This document shows positions 1 to 6,812 of a stretch of 10,612 nucleotides of DNA, piece after piece. The translations under genes and the position numbers were made by a program. This DNA is from CBDUQI01 sp965369325 (lineage in GTDB: Bacteria; Pseudomonadota; Gammaproteobacteria; Steroidobacterales; JBCBZW01). The DNA lies in NCBI GenBank assembly GCA_965369325.1, contig CBDUQI010000207.1, forward strand, positions 1 through 10,612, given 5' to 3'. Each line of letters starts with the position of its first letter. Position 1 is the stretch's first letter. The notes beneath the pieces are model-generated. The model searched no databases and was not told the DNA's origin. It saw only the letters and a list, made by a program, of their open reading frames with translations.

Positions 1-42
1 CGGTTGGCACTTAAGGAGGTGCTGGAAGTCGATGTCAAATAA
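1..42 (+). CDS. C-terminal end of a probable ECF sigma factor (partial)
   Basis: The window opens inside a reading frame whose last 13 codons read RLALKEVLEVDVK and end in TAA at 40-42. The tail is charged and helical, as the region-4 C-terminus of ECF sigma factors often is. The main support is context: the frame overlaps the start of an anti-sigma gene by 11 bases, the classical translationally coupled sigma/anti-sigma arrangement. Thirteen residues cannot prove the family, so the call is inferred from the neighbour. The tail of another upstream gene remains possible. Confidence 0.5.
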   Translation, partial: RLALKEVLEVDVK

Positions 43-484
43 TACACCGCATATTCAAGCGCACGTAGGCGAGCGGCTGTCGGGCTATATCGATGGCGAG
101 CTGACGCAGCAGGAACGCCAGCGTGTCGAAGTTCATTGCAGCACCTGCGAGGAGTGCGCTGCAAGCCTGGCAGAGCTACGCGCGTTGCGAGAGCGCGTTG
201 GCAAGTCACACCTGAGTGAGTTTGGGCAGGACATATGGAGAGAGAAGATGAATGACACCGTTGTAACAACTTCCAGAGGGATCGGATGGTTGCTGCTAAT
301 TGGCAGTTTTCTGGTCGGCGCCGGCATTGCAATTGTGATGTTCTTTCTTGATGCGGGCACCACTTTGGATGAGAAGCTGGTGATTGGTGGCGGTTACCTG
401 GGGCTTGCATTGCTGTTCGTCTCGGTGTTACGTCAGCGACTGATTGAAAGAAAATCCGATAAATACAAAGACGTGGAGATTTGA
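32..484 (+). CDS. Membrane-anchored zinc-finger anti-sigma factor
   Basis: A 150-residue protein with a putative zinc-finger (zf-HC2) N-terminus: a helix containing LSGYIDGEL (residues 16-24), then His35-x3-Cys39-x2-Cys42, the HxxxCxxC signature of zinc-binding anti-sigma domains. An extra Cys36 lies within the motif. Two hydrophobic segments follow, about residues 84-106 and 116-133, so the N-terminal domain should be cytoplasmic and tethered to the inner membrane. Family knowledge: such proteins sequester a cognate ECF sigma factor and release it on stress. The ATG at 32 overlaps the end of the upstream frame. A strong AAGGAGGTG lies 11-12 bases before the ATG, rather far, with a closer GGAA at 24-27. 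The signal sensed cannot be told from sequence. The short region after the zinc finger and the two membrane segments make a compact form of the family. Confidence 0.85.
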   Translation: MSNNTPHIQAHVGERLSGYIDGELTQQERQRVEVHCSTCEECAASLAELRALRERVGKSHLSEFGQDIWREKMNDTVVTTSRGIGWLLLIGSFLVGAGIAIVMFFLDAGTTLDEKLVIGGGYLGLALLFVSVLRQRLIERKSDKYKDVEI

Positions 485-486
485 GC

Positions 487-807
487 ATGATTGTTACAAC
501 CAGCGAGTCCATTGCCAACAAGAAAGTCGTGAAAACACTGGGTCTCGTCCGGGGTAACTCCGTGCGTGCGCGCCACTTAGGTCGAGACATACTGGCAGCG
601 CTTAGAAACATTGTTGGCGGTGAGATTCATGAGTACGCCAAACTCATTGCTGAGAGTCGGGAGCAGTCCTTGGACAGAATGACCACCGAGGCTGCCGATC
701 TGGGGGGCAACGCCGTCATCGCCACGCGTTTCACCACGTCGATGGTGATGGGCGGCGCCTCAGAAATTTTGGCCGTCGGCACCGCGGTCGTGGTCGAGGA
801 TGCCTAA
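487..807 (+). CDS. ybjQ: YbjQ/UPF0145 family protein (heavy-metal-binding domain-like)
   Basis: A 106-residue soluble protein matching the YbjQ (UPF0145, PF01906) family over its full length. It has MIVTTSESI at the start, the LGLVRGNSVRARH strand-turn region at about 18-30, the AADLGGNAVIATRF block near 71-84 and a GGASEILAVGTAVVV C-terminus. The family is annotated as heavy-metal-binding by fold and is thought to form small oligomers; its cellular role is not established. The upstream anti-sigma gene ends at 484. I chose ATG 487 because GGAG at 475-478 is 8 bases before it. A TTG at 481 would overlap the upstream stop (TTGA) but is only 2 bases from the same GGAG. The near-zero gap implies cotranscription with the anti-sigma gene, so it may belong to that sigma-controlled unit. 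This linkage is inference. Confidence 0.9.
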   Translation: MIVTTSESIANKKVVKTLGLVRGNSVRARHLGRDILAALRNIVGGEIHEYAKLIAESREQSLDRMTTEAADLGGNAVIATRFTTSMVMGGASEILAVGTAVVVEDA

Positions 808-934
808 GAACTGCTCGCAATCCATTCAATCGGCTCGCCGCATTGGGGGTGCGCCAACCAGATGTGTGTGAAACACTCATTTTCTCGATACCATCGGGGC
901 AATGACCCATGCCTCACAACTTCAGGAGAAGGTG

Positions 935-1525
935 ATGAACATTCAGGCCGACAGAGCGCATGCTGCGTGGATCACCCAGCTAGTGCGTCGATGTGTGGTG
1001 ATATTGACGCTTGGCGTGCTCGCGAGCGGTTGCGCCATTGACCGCTCGATTGTCATCGCCCCGGGGGAGCCGGCGAAAGCCGTCCGGGTCATCGACGGCA
1101 ATCTGGATGTGGAGTCCGGTGGCAAAGTCGCTAATGTGCGTGTGATTGATGGCGATGTCCGATTGCACAAAGACACTGCCGTGGCGAAAGCCGTTACCCT
1201 GATCGACGGACGGTTAACGATGACTCACGGCACAACCGTACAAAAAGACGTCAAAACGCACTACGCCACCGTCGATATCCATGGCGCGGAGATACTGGGC
1301 GATCTGGACACCTATTGCACGGGTGGCGAGATCAGCCATTCAAAGATCCACGGAGACCTGATCGTGCGCGACCGTGCGCTTTGGTACGTACGATGTGAAT
1401 CGCGTCCGACGCTTTCAATAGGCCCCGGCACCGAGATAGAGAACTTAATCATCCACACCGCGGATGTGAACATCCAGATCGACGAGACGGCCAGGATACT
1501 GGGATCCATCGAGGGGCTGAATTAG
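935..1525 (+). CDS. Beta-repeat (bactofilin-like) lipoprotein
   Basis: A 196-residue predicted lipoprotein. The N-terminus has basic residues (RR at 18-19), a hydrophobic stretch and the lipobox LASGC, with Cys33 as the lipidated residue. Asp36 is at +4, so no clear Asp+2 inner-membrane retention signal is visible. The mature part carries short beta-type repeats with a VIDG/LIDG core at residues 52-55, 70-73 and 89-92 (spacing 18-19). Later ILGDLD and IHGDLI units resemble the turns of polymer-forming (bactofilin-type) beta-helix proteins. Two more cysteines, in YCTGG and VRCES, could form a disulfide in the periplasm. The start at 935 has AGGAG at 924-928, six bases upstream; an ATG at 902 lacks this and would put 11 extra residues before the signal peptide. 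Function unknown; a structural or envelope-scaffold role is only inferred from the fold. Confidence 0.85.
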   Translation: MNIQADRAHAAWITQLVRRCVVILTLGVLASGCAIDRSIVIAPGEPAKAVRVIDGNLDVESGGKVANVRVIDGDVRLHKDTAVAKAVTLIDGRLTMTHGTTVQKDVKTHYATVDIHGAEILGDLDTYCTGGEISHSKIHGDLIVRDRALWYVRCESRPTLSIGPGTEIENLIIHTADVNIQIDETARILGSIEGLN

Positions 1526-1560
1526 CCGAAAAACCCATCCGGCAATACCCCTGGTGGCTG

Positions 1561-1588
1561 TTGCCAACCTATCTCTAAGTGCTACGAT
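1561..1588 (+). promoter_or_regulatory. Possible sigma-70 promoter for rarD
   Basis: TTGCCA at 1561-1566 (5 of 6 to TTGACA) and TACGAT at 1583-1588 (4 of 6 to TATAAT) are separated by 16 bases, about 130 bases before the rarD start. The rest of the 191-base gap between the lipoprotein gene and rarD shows no convincing small gene or terminator. A match this weak can arise by chance. Confidence 0.3.
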
Positions 1589-1716
1589 CCGCCACGCACA
1601 ACGCGCTGGCCCTCGCAGCCGTTCCTGGGCAGGAATTGGATAGCTGATCATGATGGGTAACGAGCGACGCGGTATCGACGCGGCATCCCCAAAGATGCCA
1701 GGCCAGGCAACGCTTC

Positions 1717-2643
1717 ATGTCAACAACTAGCCTGCCAGAGCCTGGCGCTGAGGCGAGCACCACGCGCAATGGGGTGCTGGCCGGCGCACTCGCGTTCACC
1801 ATGTGGGGCGCCTTCCCTATCTACTTTAAGTACGCGGATGGTGTGTCTGCACTGGAGATGCTGGTGCACCGCATTGTGTGGTCGGTGCCGTTCGGCGCGG
1901 CCATCGTGTTGCTGCGCAAGCAGTGGCCGCAGGTGCGCCGGATCGCCGCCGACCGTCGTACGCTCGGTCTGCTCGCGCTTTCTGCTAGTTTTATCGCGGT
2001 TAACTGGCTGGTCTATATTTTCGCTGTGCAGCAGGAGCGAATATTCCAGGCGAGCCTGGGATACTACATCAACCCGCTGTTGCTGGTGCTGGCGGGTTTT
2101 GTTTTCCTGCGTGAGCGGTTGACAGCGCTACAACTGACTGCCTTGGTGCTCGCGGCGGCAGGTGTGGCGGTGCTCACGGTTAGTGGTGGCGAGTTTCCGG
2201 TCGTCTCGCTGGCGCTCGCGATGTCTTTTACGGCTTACGGGGTTATTCGCAAACGCGTCGCGGTAGCGGCGATGCCCGGTCTGTTCGCTGAAACGCTGAT
2301 CCTGTTCCCGCTGGCGGTTGCGTATCTGTTAGTCGTCGTACGAAACGGTTCCTCTCCATTTGGCTGGGACAACCCAGGGATGATGGGTGTGTTGCTCCTT
2401 GCCGGCCCGTTCACGGTATTGCCATTGTTGCTGTTCGCGATCGCGGCCCGCCGTCTGCGCCTGGCCACCATCGGGTTCCTGCAGTTTATTGCGCCTACCG
2501 GGCAGTTTCTGGTGGGCCTGTACTATGGCGAGCCACTGACGGTGCCGCACCTGGTTTGTTTTGCCTTGATCTGGATTGCGGTGACGTTGTTCGTGATCGA
2601 TGCGTGGCGCGCGCCGCGCCGAGTAGGCTTGTCGCGAAACTAA
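1717..2643 (+). CDS. rarD: RarD-type EamA/DMT family transporter
   Basis: A 308-residue integral membrane protein of the drug/metabolite transporter superfamily. The N-terminal block, with LAFTMWGAFPIYFKY (about 25-39) and VLVHR/IVWSVPF-like residues, is typical of RarD (chloramphenicol-sensitivity protein). About ten hydrophobic segments occur in two EamA halves, and the length is close to the E. coli protein (about 296). The central NWLVYIFAVQ...SLGYYINPL region is also characteristic. RarD-type proteins are inner-membrane transporters whose natural substrate is poorly defined. The ATG at 1717 is the first suitable start before the conserved block; its Shine-Dalgarno is weak (AGGC near 1704). 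It is preceded by a 191-base gap and followed by a 153-base gap, so it is probably its own transcription unit. Confidence 0.93.
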   Translation: MSTTSLPEPGAEASTTRNGVLAGALAFTMWGAFPIYFKYADGVSALEMLVHRIVWSVPFGAAIVLLRKQWPQVRRIAADRRTLGLLALSASFIAVNWLVYIFAVQQERIFQASLGYYINPLLLVLAGFVFLRERLTALQLTALVLAAAGVAVLTVSGGEFPVVSLALAMSFTAYGVIRKRVAVAAMPGLFAETLILFPLAVAYLLVVVRNGSSPFGWDNPGMMGVLLLAGPFTVLPLLLFAIAARRLRLATIGFLQFIAPTGQFLVGLYYGEPLTVPHLVCFALIWIAVTLFVIDAWRAPRRVGLSRN

Positions 2644-2687
2644 GCTGCTTGCTGTGAAGGTGCTGGGCGCTTATTGGCTTCGCCGCG

Positions 2688-2716
2688 TTGACATTGATCG
2701 CGGAAAGCCGTACCTG
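2688..2716 (+). promoter_or_regulatory. Possible -35 element upstream of the GPH transporter
   Basis: A perfect TTGACA at 2688-2693 lies about 105 bases before the transporter start. The hexamer 17 bases later, TACCTG (2711-2716), is a poor -10 match. A promoter here is suggested only by the -35 element and the 153-base intergenic position. Confidence 0.2.
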
Positions 2717-2796
2717 CTCGTCGGTGATAAGTGGTGTTCGTGCGGATGTGTGCGAGAATGCTGGGCATTGGCCGATTGAAAAACGTACGGATATTT

Positions 2797-4224
2797 ATGT
2801 CACAAAACAATAACGTCACCACACAGACCATTCCGTTGGGCCAGAAAATCGCGTTTGGCGCTGGTATGCTCGGCAATCAGATGTTTCCGGCTGCCCTGTC
2901 GATCTTCATGGTCGTGTTGGTTCAGGGGCTGGGGATGGACCCGACGTTGTGGGGCATCCTGTTCTTTCTGCCACGGATGTTCGATGCGCTTACCGATCCT
3001 TTGATGGGGTTTATCACCGACAACACTCGCTCCAGGTTTGGGCGGCGTCGACCGTACATATTTATCGGCGCGATCATCGCGGGCATCAGCTACATGGTGA
3101 TGTGGCAGGTCTATCCGGAGAATTCGCAGACCTACAATTTCCTCTACTTCCTCGGTACCTCGTTGGTGTTCTACCTGGGCCTCACCATTTTTTCCACGCC
3201 GTACGTGGCGATGGGTTATGAGATGAGCAGCGACTTCCACGAACGCACACGATTGATGGCCGTGGCACAGTGGATCGGCCAATGGGCCTGGGTGATCGTG
3301 CCGTGGTTCTGGGTGATCTTGTACGACCCGGAAGTTTACGCGACGCCCGATGCAGGGGCTCGCCATCTGGCTGTCTGGGTGGGCGCATTTTGCATGGTCC
3401 TGGCGCTTGTGCCGGCAGTGTTTTGCAAGACCCAACCGGTCGATCCTGATTCAATGGTGCAGCTTTCCCGGGCGAATATCGGTGAGAACCTTGGCAAGTT
3501 TCTGAAGGGGTTTGTGGACACGTTCAACTGTGCACCTTTTCGACGCCTTTGCATCGCTACATTTTTTGTCTTCAACGCGTTCAACACAGTTGCTGGGTTT
3601 TCCTGGTTCATCATTGTCTACTACATGAACCACGGCGATCCTGGTGCGGCCGGTACCTGGCCTGCTTGGTTCGGGACACTAAGTGCTCTGTCGACGTGCT
3701 TCCTAGTGATTCCGGTGATCACTTTTATGTCGCAGAAGATTGGCAAGAAGAACGCCTTTCTTGTCTCCCAGGGCATTTCTATTGTCGGTTATGCCATGTT
3801 CTGGTGGTGCTTTCAGCCGGCAAGGCCGCAACTGATGTTTTTGCCGCTGCCCCTTTTCGCGTTTGGTATCGGCGGGTTGTTCACGCTGATGATGTCCATG
3901 ACGGCGGACGTGTGCGATCTTGATGAGTTGAATTCCGGCTCGCGGCGCGAGGGCACGTTCGCTGCCATCTACTGGTGGATGGTGAAATTCGGCTTTGCGA
4001 TTGCCGGCTTGCTGAGTGGCCTGATTCTCAAAGTGGTTGGTTTTGATCAGACCGTCGCCGAGCAGACGCCGGAGGCGCTTGCCCAGCTCAGGCTCGCCTA
4101 CATCCTGGTGCCCACGATAGGCACGCTGATCGCCATGGCGGTGATGAGAGGTTACGACCTGTCTGAACAAAAGGCAGGCGACATTCGCCGGCAACTAGAC
4201 GCGCGCAAGGAGGCGACACGCTAA
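2797..4224 (+). CDS. GPH family (MelB-like) MFS cation symporter
   Basis: A 475-residue polytopic membrane protein of the glycoside-pentoside-hexuronide:cation symporter family in the major facilitator superfamily, with about twelve hydrophobic segments. Helix II and the following loop carry RMFDALTDPLMGF (residues 60-72) and RSRFGRRRPY (78-87). These correspond to the MelB cation-site aspartates (Asp55/Asp59 of E. coli MelB, here Asp63 and Asp67) and to the conserved basic cytoplasmic loop. The region equivalent to MelB Asp19, a sugar-binding residue, reads GNQMF here, so the galactoside-binding acid appears absent and the substrate is probably not that of MelB. I chose ATG 2797 because the family core starts soon after it; a GTG at 2731 would add 22 atypical basic residues. 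The Shine-Dalgarno is weak. No sugar-catabolic gene is adjacent, so the substrate cannot be named. Confidence 0.92.
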   Translation: MSQNNNVTTQTIPLGQKIAFGAGMLGNQMFPAALSIFMVVLVQGLGMDPTLWGILFFLPRMFDALTDPLMGFITDNTRSRFGRRRPYIFIGAIIAGISYMVMWQVYPENSQTYNFLYFLGTSLVFYLGLTIFSTPYVAMGYEMSSDFHERTRLMAVAQWIGQWAWVIVPWFWVILYDPEVYATPDAGARHLAVWVGAFCMVLALVPAVFCKTQPVDPDSMVQLSRANIGENLGKFLKGFVDTFNCAPFRRLCIATFFVFNAFNTVAGFSWFIIVYYMNHGDPGAAGTWPAWFGTLSALSTCFLVIPVITFMSQKIGKKNAFLVSQGISIVGYAMFWWCFQPARPQLMFLPLPLFAFGIGGLFTLMMSMTADVCDLDELNSGSRREGTFAAIYWWMVKFGFAIAGLLSGLILKVVGFDQTVAEQTPEALAQLRLAYILVPTIGTLIAMAVMRGYDLSEQKAGDIRRQLDARKEATR

Positions 4225-4232
4225 GGTGTCGC
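4213..4232 (+). terminator. Hairpin over the stop codon of the GPH transporter gene
   Basis: GCGACAC at 4213-4219 pairs perfectly with GTGTCGC at 4226-4232 around a 6-base loop holding the TAA stop. There is no T-tract afterwards (it continues CCCGGG), so intrinsic termination is doubtful. A second perfect 6-bp stem, GCGGCT (4281-4286) with AGCCGC (4297-4302), lies about 50 bases further on, also without a T-run. Confidence 0.22.
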
Positions 4233-4431
4233 TCCCGGGTGCCGAGCACTGACCGTTAATCGTTGTTGGTATCGTCCACCGCGGCTTCCACCACCGAGCC
4301 GCCTACATCATCTACCGCCTCAACCAATCGCGTGACAGCCTCGCCGCTGAAGCCCGGATGAGGCGATTTTCTGGCCGAGGTCGCTATATAGAGAGAGTAG
4401 GTTAGAACTAGACCTTCGCCCGGAGGGGTTG
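4225..4431. other. 207-base intergenic region before the receptor/TIR operon
   Basis: This gap should hold the promoter of the receptor/TIR pair. A TATATA at 4385-4390 is the best -10-like element, but no acceptable -35 is found 16-18 bases before it. The minus strand carries a start-less open frame ending at 4256 with coding-like composition (see findings). The ribosome-binding site GGAGGGG at 4422-4428 belongs to the next gene. Confidence 0.4.
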
Positions 4432-5682
4432 ATGAACAAATCCAATGCCGTCGAGAAAGCGCTCTGGGCCCAGCGTCGCCGGGCGCCGCTGACTATTGCC
4501 CTTCGTGCGCTGTTCGCGCTGATATTGGCATTTATCACCATCCTGGCCATCCAGACGGGCTTCGATCAACTTTCCGGACCCGAGCGCTATCGGATAGTTG
4601 TCGCCGGCGAATCGGGTGGCGCCCCTACTTTGCGCGCCACTCTGATGAATGAGTGTGGCGCGAATTCCGTAGAAGGCGAGTCCCCCGAGTGGCAACTTGA
4701 CGGGCGCCCGGTCGAATTCGATGACCAACACCACATTGCCTCTGATGCCAGGCTTACCGCGGAGGCGGTAGCTGCTCGGGATGACACGCTCATGGTGATC
4801 GGACACTTCAACAGCACCGCCAGTTCACAAACACTGCCCGTGTATCTGGCGCAGTCGCCCCCCGTTCCGGTGATGCTCACCGTGGAAACCAACCCCAAAC
4901 TCACCGAGTTTGGGGAGGCCGAGAATCCGCCGGTCGTGAGGATGTGGCCCAACGATGAGGACCAGGCTGCCGAGGCCGTTCGGCTTGCGTTACAGCAGGG
5001 GAACAACTTCTGGGTGGTGCGTGACACATCCGCCAACCCGGTGTATTCGAACTATTTGGCGGACGAGTTTACCAAGCGCGTGCTTCGCGAGGGCAAACGC
5101 GTGACACTACGCTCCGACATTCGCGACCTGCCTTCGCCGCAAACGCTGCGCGAGTATGATATTGACGTTGTGTTCTTCCCGGGCGGTTGGGAAGACGCAC
5201 TGATGCTCGTCCACACGGTTGACGACACCTGGGGCATGGATCCGCATCTGGCCACGCCGAAGGTGTTGCTAACCGACGCGGCGGCCGACGAGGAACACCG
5301 CCTTGGTGTCGTGGGCGGGCGCGAAGTTGCGGGCATCTTCATCACCCATCCGGCCAGCGCGAAAACCTATATGAGCAAGCAGGTACAGGTCGAGCTTGCC
5401 CGCGATGCCTGCAAACGCGTCGGCCAGCTACTACGCCTAACCGAGAAGCGCATCCACCAACAGAAGCCTCGTTTGCTGTTGGTGCTTAACCATCACAGCC
5501 TGCGTTACGCGCGCAAGGCACTGGGCGAAGCCGCAGCGGCTGCGCCAGCGCCGAACAAATCGTTTTACTTCTGGCGCGCCGGGTGGCAACGGGATGAAGG
5601 TGCGATTGCGTTTGAAGATTGGGAGCAGCCGGCAGGGGTGGTGAGCCGATCCGCTCCCACTCTGTTGCCGGAGAAAAGTTGA
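4432..5682 (+). CDS. Membrane-anchored type-1 periplasmic-binding (LivJ-like receptor) protein
   Basis: A 416-residue protein with a basic N-terminus (RRR at 15-17), one hydrophobic segment (about 23-42) and a large domain of the type-1 periplasmic-binding fold (ANF/branched-chain amino-acid receptor type, Peripla_BP_6). The clearest signature is MVIGHFNSTASSQTLPVY from residue 121 (Gly124-His125, Ser128, Thr134), followed by a PVM...TNPKLTEFG segment, as in LivJ-type receptors. Lobe 2 contains FWVVRDTSANPVYSNYLADEF and VVFFPGG. The hydrophobic segment has no lipobox or obvious cleavage site, so I predict an N-in anchor with the binding domain in the periplasm. The ATG at 4432 has GGAGGGG five bases upstream; a TTG at 4429 lies too close to it. 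No ABC permease or ATPase is nearby, and a TIR gene follows after 16 bases, which argues for a sensing role. The ligand is unknown. Confidence 0.85.
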   Translation: MNKSNAVEKALWAQRRRAPLTIALRALFALILAFITILAIQTGFDQLSGPERYRIVVAGESGGAPTLRATLMNECGANSVEGESPEWQLDGRPVEFDDQHHIASDARLTAEAVAARDDTLMVIGHFNSTASSQTLPVYLAQSPPVPVMLTVETNPKLTEFGEAENPPVVRMWPNDEDQAAEAVRLALQQGNNFWVVRDTSANPVYSNYLADEFTKRVLREGKRVTLRSDIRDLPSPQTLREYDIDVVFFPGGWEDALMLVHTVDDTWGMDPHLATPKVLLTDAAADEEHRLGVVGGREVAGIFITHPASAKTYMSKQVQVELARDACKRVGQLLRLTEKRIHQQKPRLLLVLNHHSLRYARKALGEAAAAAPAPNKSFYFWRAGWQRDEGAIAFEDWEQPAGVVSRSAPTLLPEKS

Positions 5683-5698
5683 TGATGAGGACGTATCG

Positions 5699-6418
5699 AT
5701 GAGAGCCGTGTTTATGTCTTATCGGCGCGCAGACAGTGCCGACGTCAGCGGGAGAATTCGCGACCATCTGGTTGCCGACTTCGGTGAAGAAGCGATCTTC
5801 AAGGACGTGATCAGCATTCCACCGGGTGAGGATTTTCAGAGCTATATCAACCAACAAATCGCACAATGCGAAGTATTCCTGCCCATCATTGGCCGGTACT
5901 GGTTGAGCATGACAAACAATCAGGGGCAGCGTCGACTTGAAGACCCTCGGGATCTGGTGCGCCGGGAAATCGAATCAGCGCTTGAGCTCGCAATACCCAT
6001 CATCCCGCTGTTGGTGATGGGCGCGGAAATGCCTGGCGAGGAGGACTTGCCGGAAAGTCTGGCAAAGCTCGCGAGCCTCAATGCCCATACGGTTCGCCCC
6101 GATCCGGACTTCCAGCAGGACATGCTGAGTCTGAGCAACGGGATCAAGAAGCACCTAGACTGGCTGATGCGCCACCGCCTGGGGGCGCTGTTACGGATTA
6201 AACACTGGGCGCGCAGGATCGCTGGCATACTGCCCAGTCGCAGCACGGTGCAGCGTGGCGGGCGGATGCTGCTGGCCTGCCTGCTGGTGGGCGCTGGTGG
6301 CGGCTGGGTGCTGGATCATATTAACGACTACGACGGTGACTACCTGCTGCTGGGCGTGATTCTCAGCATCCTGTTCTATGTCTACTTCCTGCTGCTTACC
6401 CGCCTGGCGCAGCGCTGA
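5699..6418 (+). CDS. TIR-domain protein with two C-terminal membrane helices
   Basis: A 239-residue protein whose first ~150 residues are a bacterial TIR domain (TIR_2 type). It starts with VFMSYRRADS (residues 4-13), then IFKDVISIPPGEDF (33-46, BB-loop region), a CEVFLPIIGRYW stretch ending at Trp68, and DLVRREIESAL (85-95), in which Glu90 sits where the NADase catalytic glutamate is found in enzymatic TIR domains. A basic linker follows, then hydrophobic helices at about 189-205 and 215-234 joined by a short polar loop (DHINDYDGDY). The likely topology has the TIR domain and C-terminus in the cytoplasm. GAGGA at 5687-5691 is 7 bases before the ATG. It lies 16 bases after the receptor gene, so the two are surely cotranscribed. 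Known bacterial TIR proteins degrade NAD or make signalling nucleotides, often in defence; activity here is inferred, not shown. Confidence 0.92.
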   Translation: MRAVFMSYRRADSADVSGRIRDHLVADFGEEAIFKDVISIPPGEDFQSYINQQIAQCEVFLPIIGRYWLSMTNNQGQRRLEDPRDLVRREIESALELAIPIIPLLVMGAEMPGEEDLPESLAKLASLNAHTVRPDPDFQQDMLSLSNGIKKHLDWLMRHRLGALLRIKHWARRIAGILPSRSTVQRGGRMLLACLLVGAGGGWVLDHINDYDGDYLLLGVILSILFYVYFLLLTRLAQR

Positions 6419-6420
6419 TC

Positions 6421-6434
6421 GGCACTGCTGTGCC
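6421..6434. terminator. Small hairpin between convergent genes
   Basis: GGCAC (6421-6425) and GTGCC (6430-6434) form a perfect 5-bp stem with a TGCT loop, exactly in the 17-base gap between the TIR gene and the minus-strand small membrane protein. Its position suits a bidirectional terminator, but the stem is short and neither side has a T-run. Confidence 0.22.
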
Positions 6435-6435
6435 T

Positions 6436-6657
6436 CTACTTCCGCTCGCGATGAGCAAAACGCGACCGGATCAGAAACGATAAGACCATCCCAACCACCA
6501 GGATCGCAACCGAAGTCTTGCCACGGTGCGGGGTTTCGGTCGTCCAGATTTCCCCATACTCAAGCCAGTAGAGGACGTACATGGAAGCCACCCATGGGGC
6601 GAAAGCGATAGCGATTTCGAGCGCAGAACGTAGTCGCGACTTCAATGACTTTGGCAT
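6436..6657 (-). CDS. Small two-helix membrane protein, unknown function
   Basis: A 73-residue frame with the layout of a real small membrane protein. It has a basic N-terminus (MPKSLKSRLR), a first helix at about 13-32 rich in aromatic residues (PW, MYVLYWL), a polar loop (EIWTTETPHRGK), a second helix at about 47-63 and a strongly basic tail (RSRFAHRERK). The positive-inside rule puts both ends in the cytoplasm. It is convergent with the TIR gene, with 17 bases between the stops. No clear Shine-Dalgarno lies before the ATG, which lowers confidence. I do not recognise the family. The 155 bases between its start and the next plus-strand gene must hold divergent promoters, but I found no convincing pair of boxes there. 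An overlapping plus-strand frame at 6581-6784 has no protein-like features. Confidence 0.6.
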   Translation of the reverse strand: MPKSLKSRLRSALEIAIAFAPWVASMYVLYWLEYGEIWTTETPHRGKTSVAILVVGMVLSFLIRSRFAHRERK

Positions 6658-6812
6658 GCGAGAATACTACCATGAAGTACTACGGTTGAATCCGCCAGAG
6701 CGGCACGCCAGCATTATGAATGCGCGCAGCGATATCTTTGCCTATCGGATGGGTCGCCGTCGTACGAGCGGGATGAGAAAATAGGGCGCTCGCGTCCACA
6801 TAACCCACGCAG

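Noticed and set aside
1542..1565. GGCAA/TTGCC inverted repeat after the lipoprotein gene as a terminator
   Set aside because: Only a 5-bp stem with a 14-base loop and no T-run; it also overlaps the better promoter-like TTGCCA.
2800..3435. Long minus-strand open frame (211 codons) inside the GPH transporter gene
   Set aside because: It lies opposite a clearly conserved membrane transporter; the product is His/Arg/Pro-rich with no recognisable domain, typical of an antisense shadow.
3703..4194. Minus-strand open frame inside the GPH transporter gene
   Set aside because: Shadow of the real gene; low-complexity charged product and no ribosome-binding site or domain.
4432..5682. Binding-protein gene as part of an ABC importer operon
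   Set aside because: No permease or ATPase gene lies within the window on either side, and the N-terminus looks like an uncleaved anchor.
6581..6784. Plus-strand 67-codon frame overlapping the small minus-strand membrane protein
   Set aside because: No domain, no membrane segment and no ribosome-binding site; the overlapping minus-strand product looks far more like a protein.
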